DNA from: Cycloclasticus sp. | GTDB taxonomy: Bacteria > Pseudomonadota > Gammaproteobacteria > Methylococcales > Cycloclasticaceae | Reading direction: 5' to 3' | Assembly: GCA_002700385.1 (NCBI GenBank) | Contig: PADC01000005.1 | Location: forward strand, 97,730 to 161,729 | DNA length: 64,000 nucleotides | Shown: piece by piece, positions 36,477 through 46,079 of the stretch | Layout of the letters: each line of letters opens with the position of its first letter | Position numbering within the stretch: position 1 is the stretch's first letter | Notes under the pieces: generated by a model | Told to the model about the DNA's origin: nothing | The model's database searches: none | What the model saw: the letters and a program-made list of their open reading frames with translations, nothing else | Position numbers and translations under genes: made by a program

Positions 36477-37328
36477 GTGAATACTAATACCTATCCCGTC
36501 CACGGAGCAGGTCTTGGATTAAGGCGGGCCTTTATCGGCCCGCTCCTTGAGAAGCCGCCTAGCCATGTCGACTTTTATGAAATCGTCCCTGAAAACTGGA
36601 TACGAATTGGCGGACACTATGGCAAGCAACTACGCGCATTAACTGAACAGTTTTCTTTTGTAGCGCATGGCCTCTCTCTTAGCATAGGCAGCCCAGATCC
36701 ACTAGATATTGAATTCATACACGATATCCGTGACTTTATTAAACAACACCACATTAAAATTTACACTGAACACCTCACCTACTGTAGCGATGGCGGCCAC
36801 CTATACGACTTGATGCCTATCCCCTTTACCCAGGAAGCCGTCAATTATGTAGCGGATAGAATCACACAGGTACAGGATATTCTTGGCGAACAAATTGCCA
36901 TTGAAAATGCCTCCTACTACGCTGCCCCGGGTAAAGAAATGGAAGAAATTGATTTTATTAATGCTGTTATAAAAAAGGCAGACTGTAAGCTGTTGATTGA
37001 TATCAACAACATTTATGTCAATAGTGTAAATCATCAATACAATGCAGAGGCATTTTTAAAAAACCTCCCTGGCGACCGCATCAGTTATGCTCACATTGCT
37101 GGGCATTATAACGAAGCTGAAGACCTTATCATTGATTCTCATGGCGCTAAAGTTATTGACCCTGTTTGGCAATTACTCGATAAGGCTTACGAAAATTTTG
37201 GGCTTTTTCCCACCTTATTGGAGCGTGATTTTAATATCCCACCACTCGATGACTTACTTGAGGAAGTCGACCTTATTCACCAAGCTCAACTGAAGTACAC
37301 CCCACAACAAAAACATGCCGCAGGATAA
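36477..37328 (+). CDS. DUF692 multinuclear non-heme iron oxidase (MNIO), HvfB/BufB-like
   Basis: A 283-residue TIM-barrel enzyme of the DUF692 family, which uses two or three iron ions and oxygen to modify Cys of a precursor peptide. Conserved metal-ligand segments are visible: GAGLGLR, FYEIVPENW, FVAHGLSLSIG, YTEHLTYC, IAIENASYY, LLIDINNIYVNS, YAHIAGH, and LLERDFNIP. The start is a GTG at 36477, 9 bp after the precursor stop, without a clear ribosome site, so it is probably translationally coupled. The 3' end overlaps the DUF2063 gene by 14 bp. Its likely substrate is the precursor encoded immediately upstream. Confidence 0.95.
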   Translation: MNTNTYPVHGAGLGLRRAFIGPLLEKPPSHVDFYEIVPENWIRIGGHYGKQLRALTEQFSFVAHGLSLSIGSPDPLDIEFIHDIRDFIKQHHIKIYTEHLTYCSDGGHLYDLMPIPFTQEAVNYVADRITQVQDILGEQIAIENASYYAAPGKEMEEIDFINAVIKKADCKLLIDINNIYVNSVNHQYNAEAFLKNLPGDRISYAHIAGHYNEAEDLIIDSHGAKVIDPVWQLLDKAYENFGLFPTLLERDFNIPPLDDLLEEVDLIHQAQLKYTPQQKHAAG

Positions 37329-38082
37329 CACACCCTCTTTTATTCAAACTCAACATGAGTTTACCCGCTATATTCGCGACCCTAAAAACGCGAATAAACC
37401 GGCTGATATAGAAGAACGTCGTCTGAATATTTACCGCGATTTATTGTTCACTAATATCTCAAACGTTCTTAGCGATGGCTTCCCGGTTCTAAGGAAGCTC
37501 CATTCAGAACAACAATGGGCGAATATCTGTCAGGACTTTTATCACCGCCATCCAAGCAAGAGCCCTTATTTTGCCGATATTTCACAAGAATTTATTCAAT
37601 ACCTACAAAATGAACGTGCAAACTCAGCAACATCAAACACTGATTTTCCCTTTCTTTTGGAGCTCGCTCATTACGAATGGATTGAACTGGTCATTTCAAT
37701 TGCCGAAGAAACAACAAACAATCTGGCGATCACCGACCCCATTAATCAAACCTTAACGATCGCACCGACGGCTTTAGCTGTTGCCTATACCTACCCTGTT
37801 CACAAAATATCACCTGATTTTTTACCTAGCGCCCCGCCTGAACACCCGACTTATCTCACTGTTTACCGAGACACGGAGAACAAAACGGGGTTTCTAGAAA
37901 CCAATGCAATGACGCATGCTTTATTAACCGCTTTAACTAACAACACTCACACAGTGACAAATGACATCCTGTTTCAACTGGCCCAACACCTTCAGCACCC
38001 CAAACCTGAAATCGTTATTGAAGGCGGCTTATCCATACTTAATGACTTCATTCAACGCGGCATTGTTATCTCTACCGATTAA
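37315..38082 (+). CDS. DUF2063 MNIO partner protein, HvfC/BufC-like
   Basis: A 255-residue protein with the N-terminal DUF2063 domain (FIQTQHEFTRYIRDP, then IEERRLNIYRDLLFTNISNVL and FYHRHPSKSPYFADIS), followed by a C-terminal domain. This family partners MNIO enzymes and is thought to present the precursor leader. The ATG at 37315 lies 14 bp inside the MNIO gene. No DoxX-like fourth gene, often present in these operons, follows; hemL starts after 141 bp. Confidence 0.92.
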   Translation: MPQDNTPSFIQTQHEFTRYIRDPKNANKPADIEERRLNIYRDLLFTNISNVLSDGFPVLRKLHSEQQWANICQDFYHRHPSKSPYFADISQEFIQYLQNERANSATSNTDFPFLLELAHYEWIELVISIAEETTNNLAITDPINQTLTIAPTALAVAYTYPVHKISPDFLPSAPPEHPTYLTVYRDTENKTGFLETNAMTHALLTALTNNTHTVTNDILFQLAQHLQHPKPEIVIEGGLSILNDFIQRGIVISTD

Positions 38083-38187
38083 AGCCAAGCACGACAAAAA
38101 TAAAACGGCGCAAATCAGCCCGTACTAACGCCTCTATTTTTTAGAAATCAAATCATTCATTTCTGTAATGAGCTTACGGTTATTGCT

Positions 38188-38193
38188 TATAAT
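38188..38193 (+). promoter_or_regulatory. -10 hexamer upstream of hemL
   Basis: TATAAT lies 31 bp upstream of the hemL ATG. No good -35 is seen at 17 bp, so the promoter call is tentative. Confidence 0.3.
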
Positions 38194-38223
38194 GCCAAGT
38201 CATTCAAATAAATTGATATTAAT

Positions 38224-39504
38224 ATGAACCCTTCTGCACTGTTTGATCAAGCAAAACTGTCCATACCAGGTGGCGTTAATTCACCAGTTCGCGCATTCAA
38301 AGGCGTCGGTGGTGACCCTGTTTTTATTGACCATGCCAAGGGAGCCTATCTGTATGATACCGACGGCAAAAAATATATAGATTACGTCGCTTCTTGGGGA
38401 CCTATGGTGCTTGGACATAGCCATCCTAGCGTTGTTAAGGCGGTTCAAGAAACAGCTGAAAAAGGGCTGAGTTTTGGCGCACCAACCGTGATTGAAACAA
38501 GAATGGCCGAAAAAGTTTGTCAACTTGTACCCTCAATAGAAAAAATACGCATGGTCAATTCAGGCACCGAAGCGACCATGAGTGCCATACGTTTAGCTCG
38601 AGGGTTCACCGGCCGCGATAACATTATTAAATTTGAAGGTTGTTATCATGGTCATTCAGATTCTCTGCTCGTCAAGGCAGGCTCTGGTGCCCTTACATTT
38701 GGTGTGCCGAGCTCTCCGGGTGTTCCTTCTTCACTGGCTGATCACACACTAACACTGCCTTTTAACGATCTTGAAGCGATCACTCATTTACTAAAAACCA
38801 ACGGCGATACCATTGCCTGTATTATTGTTGAACCGGTTGCCGGCAACATGAACTGCATTCCACCCGAAAAAGGCTTTCTTGAAGGATTGAGAGTTCTTTG
38901 TGATCAATACGGTATCGTGTTAATTTTTGACGAAGTAATGAGCGGTTTTCGCGTTGCCCTGGGTGGCGCACAGCAAATTTACGAGGTTAAACCAGACTTA
39001 ACCACGCTGGGTAAAATCATTGGCGGTGGCCTGCCTGTAGGAGCTTTTGGTGGTCGTGCAGATATTATGGCTTTACTTGCACCTAATGGCCCTGTTTATC
39101 AGGCCGGGACTTTATCGGGTAACCCGTTAGCGATGTCGGCCGGCTTAACTACCCTGGAAATAATCAGCGAACCAGGCTTCTATGAACAGCTTACTCAGCG
39201 GACGACTCAATTACTTGACGGCCTGTCACAACTTGCTAAAGACGCCGATCTGGCCTTTTCAACTAACCAAGTAGGCGGTATGTTTGGCTTATTTTTCTCT
39301 GAAGAAACCAACATCAGCCGCTTTGAACAAGTGATGCAATGCAACCAGGAGCACTTTAAACAGTTCTTTCATCTAATGTTAGAGGCGGGCATTTACTTGG
39401 CTCCTTCTGCTTTTGAAGCAGGTTTTGTATCAGCCGCCCACAGTGAAGAAGATATCAATAATACCCTGAGTGCCGCTAAAACGGCCTTTGAGAAGCTAAC
39501 ATGA
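38224..39504 (+). CDS. hemL: glutamate-1-semialdehyde 2,1-aminomutase
   Basis: HemL is a PLP enzyme that makes 5-aminolevulinate in the C5 heme pathway. Marks are [13 protein letters not shown] at the N-terminus, [28 protein letters not shown], and the PLP Lys in [18 protein letters not shown]. The length of 426 is standard. The stop overlaps the start of a truncated hemoglobin gene (ATGA), coupling heme synthesis to a heme protein. Confidence 0.97.
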   Translation: MNPSALFDQAKLSIPGGVNSPVRAFKGVGGDPVFIDHAKGAYLYDTDGKKYIDYVASWGPMVLGHSHPSVVKAVQETAEKGLSFGAPTVIETRMAEKVCQLVPSIEKIRMVNSGTEATMSAIRLARGFTGRDNIIKFEGCYHGHSDSLLVKAGSGALTFGVPSSPGVPSSLADHTLTLPFNDLEAITHLLKTNGDTIACIIVEPVAGNMNCIPPEKGFLEGLRVLCDQYGIVLIFDEVMSGFRVALGGAQQIYEVKPDLTTLGKIIGGGLPVGAFGGRADIMALLAPNGPVYQAGTLSGNPLAMSAGLTTLEIISEPGFYEQLTQRTTQLLDGLSQLAKDADLAFSTNQVGGMFGLFFSEETNISRFEQVMQCNQEHFKQFFHLMLEAGIYLAPSAFEAGFVSAAHSEEDINNTLSAAKTAFEKLT

Positions 39505-39914
39505 TCGATACCATTAAACCGGGTCAAACCTATAAACTGACTCAATACGAAAAACTAGGTGGAGAAAAAGGCGTTCGCCAACTCGTTAACTATTTTTACC
39601 AAGTGATGGACAGTGATGCTGAAGCTAACACCATTCGTGACATGCATGCAGCCAATTTATCTGAAGCCGAAGAAAAATTATTTCTTTTCCTAAGTGGTTG
39701 GTTAGGTGGCCCCTCTTTATATATAGAGAAATATGGGCACCCTCGATTACGTGCACGTCATTTACCCTTTTCTATTGGAGTAAAAGAGCGTGACCAATGG
39801 TTATATTGTATGAATAAGGCACTCACTAAAATGAATATTGAGAAACCCATGCATGACGAGCTGATGCAGGCCTTTTTTAATACTGCCGACTTTATGCGCA
39901 ACCAACCTAATTAA
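39501..39914 (+). CDS. group II truncated hemoglobin
   Basis: A 137-residue 2-on-2 globin. Group II marks are [31 protein letters not shown] and the proximal region [13 protein letters not shown], with the proximal His in RARH. Such globins bind oxygen or NO and protect against nitrosative or oxidative stress. It begins within the hemL stop codon and is followed 12 bp later by the DedA gene, so all three form one operon. Confidence 0.92.
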   Translation: MIDTIKPGQTYKLTQYEKLGGEKGVRQLVNYFYQVMDSDAEANTIRDMHAANLSEAEEKLFLFLSGWLGGPSLYIEKYGHPRLRARHLPFSIGVKERDQWLYCMNKALTKMNIEKPMHDELMQAFFNTADFMRNQPN

Positions 39915-39925
39915 AAAATACCCCC

Positions 39926-40537
39926 ATGTTGGCTGATTTTCTCAACTTAGTCACTCAATGGGTGACTGATTACCCCTTTTGGTCTGGCGCCATCATTTTT
40001 TTAGTCGCAATGATTGAGTCACTCGCTATCATTGGGTTTATTATTCCCGGTGTGGCTATTATGTTTGCTATTGGAACGCTGATTGGCAATGGCACCCTCG
40101 ATTTGTATAGCGCCATTATCTGGGCTGCTGCTGGCGCTTCGCTTGGAGACGGCTTAAGCTTCGCTTTAGGCAAGCACTATAAAAATAAGGTATACCAACT
40201 GACCTGGTTCAAGGACAGACCCGAACTGCTCAACAAGGGCCATACTTTCTTTGAAAAATATGGCATTTTTAGTATTTTAATTGGGCGTTTTGTTGGCCCT
40301 ATTCGTGCGGTTATTCCTCTCGTAGCAGGTATCTTGGACATGCCGAATAGACAATACATTCCTATTAATCTGATTGCTTCAATTCTTTGGGCACCTGCTT
40401 ATTTGCTCCCCGGTTTGTTATTTGGCAGCGCCCTCTCCATTATCCCGAATATTTTGTTAGACAAATGGCCGGTCGGACTCGTTCTGCTGATCCTTCTTCT
40501 TTTACTAGCGAAACAACTCAAAGAACTGAGAAAATAA
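39926..40537 (+). CDS. DedA family membrane protein
   Basis: A 203-residue DedA/SNARE-associated membrane protein, a family that includes flippases for undecaprenyl phosphate and phospholipids. Several hydrophobic helices carry the family's key segments: IESLAIIGFIIPGVAIMF, the GASLGDG loop, and FEKYGIFSILIGRFVGPIR with the essential acidic and Arg residues. It is the last gene of the hemL operon and converges with the GGDEF-EAL gene, 4 bp apart. Confidence 0.92.
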   Translation: MLADFLNLVTQWVTDYPFWSGAIIFLVAMIESLAIIGFIIPGVAIMFAIGTLIGNGTLDLYSAIIWAAAGASLGDGLSFALGKHYKNKVYQLTWFKDRPELLNKGHTFFEKYGIFSILIGRFVGPIRAVIPLVAGILDMPNRQYIPINLIASILWAPAYLLPGLLFGSALSIIPNILLDKWPVGLVLLILLLLLAKQLKELRK

Positions 40538-40540
40538 TCA

Positions 40541-42610
40541 TTACAAAATAACTGCATGCCCAAACATCAACTCAGTTAAATCAGCCGCCTTCATCGGTTT
40601 ATAGAAGTAATAACCTTGAAAGACCAAGCAACCATGGTGAGTCAAAAAAGCCAACTGACTCTCATCCTCGACGCCCTCAGCCACGACCTCTAGTTTTAAA
40701 TTTTTTGCCATCGCAATGATCGTGGCAGCAATTTCCGCGTCAGAACGATCTGTCTCTAGGTCTCTCACAAATGATTGATCTACTTTCAACTCATTCAGTG
40801 GCAATTTCTTCAAGTACATTAACGAAGAATACCCCGTACCAAAATCATCCATTGATAGCTTGAACCCCATATCTGATAATTTCTCCATCTTATCAATGGT
40901 GGATTGTATGTCTTTAATTGTAATGCCTTCGGTCATCTCAAGGGTAACATGGCTGGCCAAGGCGCCTGATTCGTTGAGTAATCCTTTTATATCCTGGACA
41001 AAATCATTTTGATGGAATTGATAAGGGCTAATATTAATAGACACTCTAAAGCTTGGGGAAATATCTCCTCGTTGCCATATAGCTAATTGTTTAAAAGCTT
41101 CTTTTATCACCCACTCGCCGACCGGTAAAATAAGACCGGTCATTTCGGCAATCGGTATAAAATCTGCCGGAGAGACCATACTTCCATCCTTTTTAAACCA
41201 TCGCAACAAGGCTTCTACACCTAAAATTCGGCCAAACTCATCTACTTGTGGTTGATAAAACAATTCAAGCTCATCCGCCTCTAAAGCCAAACGTAAATCT
41301 GTTTCCATTTGCAATCTGGAATCTGCTATCGCCTGCATCTCAGGCTGGTAAAAATGGTAACCATCTCGACCCGCTTCTTTGGCACGGTACATAGCGGTGT
41401 CTGCCTGCTTCATCAATATATCGATGTTATCGGCCATGTTTGGAAACGTGGTAATGCCAATACTCGCTGTTAAATGATAACTCTCCCCTAAAACAACAAA
41501 CTTTTCACTCAATACATGACGGAGCTTTAACATCAACGAATGCACTTGATTTATAACAGCCTCTTCAGAATCTTCTAAATGCCCCGATAAAATCACAAAT
41601 TCATCGCCACCCAATCGGGCTATGGTATCCGTTGATCGAAATACTTTTTTTAAACTCTCTGCCACTTTCTTTAGCAGCTCATCACCTGCTGCATGCCCAC
41701 GTGAATCATTCAGTGTCTTAAAATTATCTAAATCAATAAATAGCAAAGCACCATGTTGGTTTTCTCTGGTAGCAATATCAAGAACATACTCCATATGTTC
41801 GGTTAATAATCGCCTATTAGCTAAACCGGTTAAATCATCATAATAAGCCAGTTCTTGTGCAAGCACTCTAGAGTTTTCAACCTCGGTTAATGTTTTATCC
41901 ATTCGTTGCAATAAAACATTAAAGTGCTTCGCTAAACTCGCCAACTCACTTTTATCGTTCTCATTTATTGATAACGTTTTTGAATACAGCTGGTCATCAG
42001 CTATCTTTTTAATCCGGATCATTAATCGCTTTAACGGTGCAACAAAGATTTTTTGCAACCAAAGTGATAAAAATACTGCTAAGGCAAGTGCTATAAGAAT
42101 CGATATAGCTATCCGCTTAGTCAGTTCTCCAACTAACGCATCATATTTTTTATTAGAAATAACATAGCTGACAACGCCTACCTCTTCCCCGTTAAATTCA
42201 ACAATATCCTTGTAAAAAAACAAATGACCCACCCGGTCTAATTGATTAGCCTCCAAAGTTTCCTGTGGTTTGATATTATGAAATGTTTGATGTGGTTGAT
42301 CTAACTTCGAATAATGTAGAATTGACTGACCCGACATCTCCTTAAGGTCAACGTGTTCAATGATTGGAAACTGCTTCCATTTATTGAGTAATTCTATACT
42401 TTCGCTCGGCAGGCCTATCATTAGCAACCTGGCATAATCATTTTCTAAGACTCGGCTGATCACTTTTATCTCGTTGCCCAACTCTGACAGGTATTCTTCT
42501 TTTTCATTGAAATAAGTAAAAATAGAATAAAAGGCTATCATTAAAGAAGCCAGCGTCATCATTAGGACAACAAATTGATTCCTGAAAGGATAGTGTGACA
42601 ACTTCATCAT
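40541..42610 (-). CDS. membrane GGDEF-EAL c-di-GMP enzyme with HAMP domain
   Basis: A 689-residue sensor-type protein. It has two membrane helices (about 12-33 and 165-188) around a periplasmic sensing region, a HAMP domain, a GGDEF domain (LGGDEFVIL) with an intact I-site (RSTD five residues before GGDEF), and an EAL domain (VEALLRW, DDFGTGYSSL, KVDQSFV, VVAEGVE). Both the synthase and phosphodiesterase motifs look intact, so it may act in either direction. It is downstream of the rhodanese gene by 9 bp and probably co-transcribed. The c-di-GMP-responsive pilus genes lie 14 kb away. Confidence 0.94.
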   Translation of the reverse strand: MMKLSHYPFRNQFVVLMMTLASLMIAFYSIFTYFNEKEEYLSELGNEIKVISRVLENDYARLLMIGLPSESIELLNKWKQFPIIEHVDLKEMSGQSILHYSKLDQPHQTFHNIKPQETLEANQLDRVGHLFFYKDIVEFNGEEVGVVSYVISNKKYDALVGELTKRIAISILIALALAVFLSLWLQKIFVAPLKRLMIRIKKIADDQLYSKTLSINENDKSELASLAKHFNVLLQRMDKTLTEVENSRVLAQELAYYDDLTGLANRRLLTEHMEYVLDIATRENQHGALLFIDLDNFKTLNDSRGHAAGDELLKKVAESLKKVFRSTDTIARLGGDEFVILSGHLEDSEEAVINQVHSLMLKLRHVLSEKFVVLGESYHLTASIGITTFPNMADNIDILMKQADTAMYRAKEAGRDGYHFYQPEMQAIADSRLQMETDLRLALEADELELFYQPQVDEFGRILGVEALLRWFKKDGSMVSPADFIPIAEMTGLILPVGEWVIKEAFKQLAIWQRGDISPSFRVSINISPYQFHQNDFVQDIKGLLNESGALASHVTLEMTEGITIKDIQSTIDKMEKLSDMGFKLSMDDFGTGYSSLMYLKKLPLNELKVDQSFVRDLETDRSDAEIAATIIAMAKNLKLEVVAEGVEDESQLAFLTHHGCLVFQGYYFYKPMKAADLTELMFGHAVIL

Positions 42611-42619
42611 ATTGAATAG

Positions 42620-43510
42620 CTATAGATTATTTACTTTTTTCGCCTTTGTAACAGGCAACTCTGGATGTTGACTCCATTCTATCCAAGACCCATCGTATGA
42701 CCTCACCGGAGCACCAAGAAGCCGCAAGGCAACATAACTCACCGCTGATTTTTTACCTTGATTACAATAAACCGTGTTCATTTGTTTGTTTATCAAACCT
42801 TTGTAGAGTGTTTTTAGTTCACTGATCGGTCTAAAACGGATCTGGTCTTTATCTAAATTTTTTGCCCAAGGAATATTTATGGCGGAGGGAATATGTCCAT
42901 AGACAGCCGTTCGTGATTGCTGCCCTTCATATTCTGCCGCTGGTCTTGCATCGATTAACCCTTCTTTCTCGTTGTTTATCGCCGCAAAAACCATTAACAG
43001 AGTGGCCAGCTTATCTCGTTTGAGCGCTGGAGAAAAAACCGACTTTTCCACTTCTTCACCTTGGCCAGTACCCATAGGGTAACCCGCCTTTCCCCATTCA
43101 GAATAGGAACCATTCATAATAGCTACCTTGCGGATACCAAAGGTTTCCAACACCCAAAAAAGCCGCGAAACATCCACCATATTATCCCCATAAACCACCA
43201 CATGAGAATGCTCCTGAATACCCGCATGGCTTAACAAATCGCGAATTTCTTGAAGAGAAGCAACAAGGTCTGAGTGACCATTGTTTGCTAACGTTTGACT
43301 AGTCGGCAGTGACACAGCGCCTAAAATATGGCCTTCTTTGAAATTCGACAACGGACGAGAGTCAACCAATGTAACATTCGATCGACCCATAAGATTTTTA
43401 ACTTCTGACAGTTCTAACAAAATGTTAGTCCTGCTATCCGCCTGGCTAAAACTAGCGCATGACGTAAAAATTAAAGCCAGAACTAGCTTTATTCCAATAT
43501 CGCTTTTCAT
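42620..43510 (-). CDS. exported tandem-domain rhodanese-type sulfurtransferase
   Basis: A 296-residue protein with a signal peptide (first ~25, LVLALIFTSCASFSQA) and two rhodanese domains. The first (DSRPLSNFKEGHILGAV) is inactive-like and the second (DARPAAEY ... YGHIPSAINIPW) carries the active Cys in VYCNQGKKS. These enzymes move sulfur from thiosulfate to thiol acceptors. A periplasmic location would suit thiosulfate or cyanide handling, but the substrate is unknown. It lies 9 bp upstream of the GGDEF-EAL gene. Confidence 0.88.
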   Translation of the reverse strand: MKSDIGIKLVLALIFTSCASFSQADSRTNILLELSEVKNLMGRSNVTLVDSRPLSNFKEGHILGAVSLPTSQTLANNGHSDLVASLQEIRDLLSHAGIQEHSHVVVYGDNMVDVSRLFWVLETFGIRKVAIMNGSYSEWGKAGYPMGTGQGEEVEKSVFSPALKRDKLATLLMVFAAINNEKEGLIDARPAAEYEGQQSRTAVYGHIPSAINIPWAKNLDKDQIRFRPISELKTLYKGLINKQMNTVYCNQGKKSAVSYVALRLLGAPVRSYDGSWIEWSQHPELPVTKAKKVNNL

Positions 43511-43607
43511 TTTTTACGTACCCTCGCTGTGCCCTGTTTACCAAACAAAAACGGTAACTTGAAACATAGCAGAAAAAAACGAATCCACAAGGCAAAGAAA
43601 AGTATAT

Positions 43608-44192
43608 TTATTTTTCTGAAAACAACCCTAAAACGAGATGGAGTCGTTCAATAGGGTCGTTAATTTCCAACAAGCGCTGTCGGATGGCATTCTCTATTGG
43701 CAGCACTTCAGCTAAACGGCAAGAAACCCAATTCGCATTTTCAAACTGCGATTTACTCCATTTTTTTTTAAGCTGCTGCTTTCTAAGAACCTTCTTCAAT
43801 AGTGCTGTTAAACTCGATAATTCATCAGGCACAGAAAGACTATGCATCTCATCAATCTCTTTTATTGTTGCTGTGATTAATTGCCGTTCAGAAACTTGAC
43901 TACCTAAGATTTTAAATCGCTGACAGCCTATCGCTTCTATCTGTAACATGCCCTCTGCAGACCTGTCCCAGTCTACAATTTTAGCCAGTGTGCCAATCTC
44001 GTAACATTGCGCTGCTTTGCCAACTTCTGTTCCTTCAGCGATCATACTGACACCAAAAGGCACATTTTGCTTTAAACACTGGCTGACCATATCCAAATAA
44101 CGTGCTTCAAAAATCCTTAATGAGATCACTCCATCAGGAAAAAGCACTGTGGATAATGGAAAAATAGGAACCTTGTCAGTAGACCATGGCAT
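43608..44192 (-). CDS. LON substrate-binding domain protein
   Basis: A 194-residue stand-alone LON N-terminal domain, with the family start VPIFPLSTVLFPDGVISLRIFEARYLDM and a helical C-terminal part. The protease and ATPase domains of Lon are absent, so it probably binds substrates or acts in protein quality control. It follows mpl by 7 bp in the same direction. Confidence 0.88.
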   Translation of the reverse strand: MPWSTDKVPIFPLSTVLFPDGVISLRIFEARYLDMVSQCLKQNVPFGVSMIAEGTEVGKAAQCYEIGTLAKIVDWDRSAEGMLQIEAIGCQRFKILGSQVSERQLITATIKEIDEMHSLSVPDELSSLTALLKKVLRKQQLKKKWSKSQFENANWVSCRLAEVLPIENAIRQRLLEINDPIERLHLVLGLFSEK

Positions 44193-44199
44193 AAAATAT

Positions 44200-45555
44200 C
44201 TAGTCTCTCAAAGCTTTTTCAACACGTTGATGAATTCCCCCAAAGCCACCATTACTCATAAATAAAAGATGATCGCCTGATTTTACTATTGAAATAATGG
44301 CTTCAATCAGCGAATCCATTGTAGTGCACACATTGATGTGGGAATAATTTTCCAAATCCATTTGCCAATTGAGTTCATCAGGCATGTAAATCAGGGCCTT
44401 ACTTGCATCCTTCAACGAAGGCAACAAGGTGTCTTTATGCACCCCCATCTTCATGGTATTTGAGCGCGGTTCCAGCACAGCTATAATGCGCTGCTGACCT
44501 ACCTTTCCTCTTAGACCTGCCAGCGTGCTTGCAATGGCCGTTGGGTGATGCGCAAAATCATCATACAGGGTGATATTGTTGATAACGGCTCGACGCTCCA
44601 TGCGACGTTTAACATTCTGAAATGAAGCCAACGCTTCAATCGCCGTCTCCGGTTTAACACCAACATGAACCGCTGCTGAGATAGCAGCTAATGCATTGGA
44701 CACATTGTGTTGCCCACTCAACGACCAGCAAACTCGACCAATACGACGACCACGATAATACACATCAAACTCACCCTCACCGGCCTCTATATTCGCCGCC
44801 GACCAAGTGGCTTTTCCAGAAGGGTCAGTACTAATTTTCTCGATAGGCGTCCAACACCCTTTCTCTAGCACATCGTCTAAATTGGCTTCCCCAGAAGGTA
44901 AAATTAACCGTCCATTATTGGGCACGGTCCTTATTAAGTGATGAAACTGGCGTTTTATAGCGTCAAGGTCATCAAAAATATCAGCATGATCGAACTCTAA
45001 ATTATTTAGCACGCAGGTTTTAGGTCGATAGTGAACAAACTTTGATCGTTTATCAAAGAAGGCCGTGTCGTACTCATCCGCTTCGATTACAAAATAATCA
45101 GATTCACCCAATCTGGCGGAGATACCAAAATTTAACGGCACCCCACCAATTAAAAATCCGGGGGTTAAGTTGGCATATTCCAATATCCAGGCTAACATCG
45201 AACTGGTTGTCGTTTTCCCATGTGTGCCTGCCACCGCCAGCACCCAGCGATTTTTTAAGACGTGTTCGGCCAGCCATTGTGCGCCGGATGTATAAGGCAA
45301 GCCTGAATTTAATACGGCCTCTACTTCTTCATTACCACGCGACAACGCATTTCCAATCACGACAATATCCGGTTTTACCGTCAGGTTATTTGCACTATAG
45401 CCCTGCATTAACTCGATGCCTTCTGCTTCAAGTTGCGTGCTCATTGGTGGATAAACGCCGACATCTGAGCCTGTCACGGTATGACCTAACCTTTTTGCCA
45501 TGACAGCAAGGCCACCCATAAATGTGCCACAAATGCCTAAAATATGTACTCTCAA
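44200..45555 (-). CDS. mpl: UDP-N-acetylmuramate:L-alanyl-gamma-D-glutamyl-meso-diaminopimelate ligase
   Basis: Mpl recycles murein tripeptide by joining it to UDP-MurNAc. It has the Mur-ligase N-terminal HILGICGTFMGGLA, the ATP-binding GTHGKTTTSSML, EADEYDTAFFDKRSKF and the C-terminal DDFAHHPTAI segment that separates Mpl from MurC. The length of 451 is normal. The start is a TTG at 45555 with AGGAAAA upstream. Confidence 0.95.
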   Translation of the reverse strand: MRVHILGICGTFMGGLAVMAKRLGHTVTGSDVGVYPPMSTQLEAEGIELMQGYSANNLTVKPDIVVIGNALSRGNEEVEAVLNSGLPYTSGAQWLAEHVLKNRWVLAVAGTHGKTTTSSMLAWILEYANLTPGFLIGGVPLNFGISARLGESDYFVIEADEYDTAFFDKRSKFVHYRPKTCVLNNLEFDHADIFDDLDAIKRQFHHLIRTVPNNGRLILPSGEANLDDVLEKGCWTPIEKISTDPSGKATWSAANIEAGEGEFDVYYRGRRIGRVCWSLSGQHNVSNALAAISAAVHVGVKPETAIEALASFQNVKRRMERRAVINNITLYDDFAHHPTAIASTLAGLRGKVGQQRIIAVLEPRSNTMKMGVHKDTLLPSLKDASKALIYMPDELNWQMDLENYSHINVCTTMDSLIEAIISIVKSGDHLLFMSNGGFGGIHQRVEKALRD

Positions 45556-45686
45556 ATCATGTTTTCCTAGATAATATCGCCTAACGCCATCTTACTTCAG
45601 ATAACATTTAAATTTGAAGGCATTGGCAACATTATTGTTTTAAAATGGCTCAATTTGAGCACAAAATTTATTGTTTAAGTTAAATT

Positions 45687-46070
45687 ATGAGTCATCCTAA
45701 ACGTCAAGATATCAAAGTGGATGTGGACGCTACTTATATCGCCTCCTCTTCTGAACCTGAAGCGGCGCGCTATGTCTTCGCTTACTCAATCACCATTAAG
45801 AATGTGGGCACGGTTGAGGCTCAATTACTCAGCCGCCACTGGATTATTACTGATTCAAACGGCAAAGTACAAGAAGTCCATGGTGAAGGCGTCGTAGGTG
45901 AACAACCGCATTTACAACCTGGAGAAAGCTTTCAATATACCAGCGGTGCGGTGATTGAAACATCGATTGGCGCCATGCAAGGCAGTTATCATATGCTCGA
46001 TGCTGATGGCGAAAAATTTACTGCGACGATTCCACCTTTTTCTTTATCTACCCCAAGAACGCTTCATTAG
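45687..46070 (+). CDS. apaG: ApaG (DUF525) protein
   Basis: A 127-residue single-domain protein with a fibronectin III-like fold. Family segments are YVFAYSITIKNVG, LLSRHWIITDSNG, and GEQPHLQPGESFQYTSG. The biochemical role is unknown; it is nearly always beside apaH. Here it is 9 bp upstream of apaH and divergent from mpl. Confidence 0.96.
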   Translation: MSHPKRQDIKVDVDATYIASSSEPEAARYVFAYSITIKNVGTVEAQLLSRHWIITDSNGKVQEVHGEGVVGEQPHLQPGESFQYTSGAVIETSIGAMQGSYHMLDADGEKFTATIPPFSLSTPRTLH

Positions 46071-46079
46071 GGCCTTTTC

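Noticed and set aside
36174..36503. Long open frames on the minus strand across the precursor gene (92 and 109 residues)
   Set aside because: They come from the 45-bp repeat: a stop-free unit is stop-free in every copy. The plus-strand frame has a signal peptide, ribosome site and family match.
45042..45503. 153-residue plus-strand frame inside mpl
   Set aside because: Shadow of mpl; no family features, low-quality composition.
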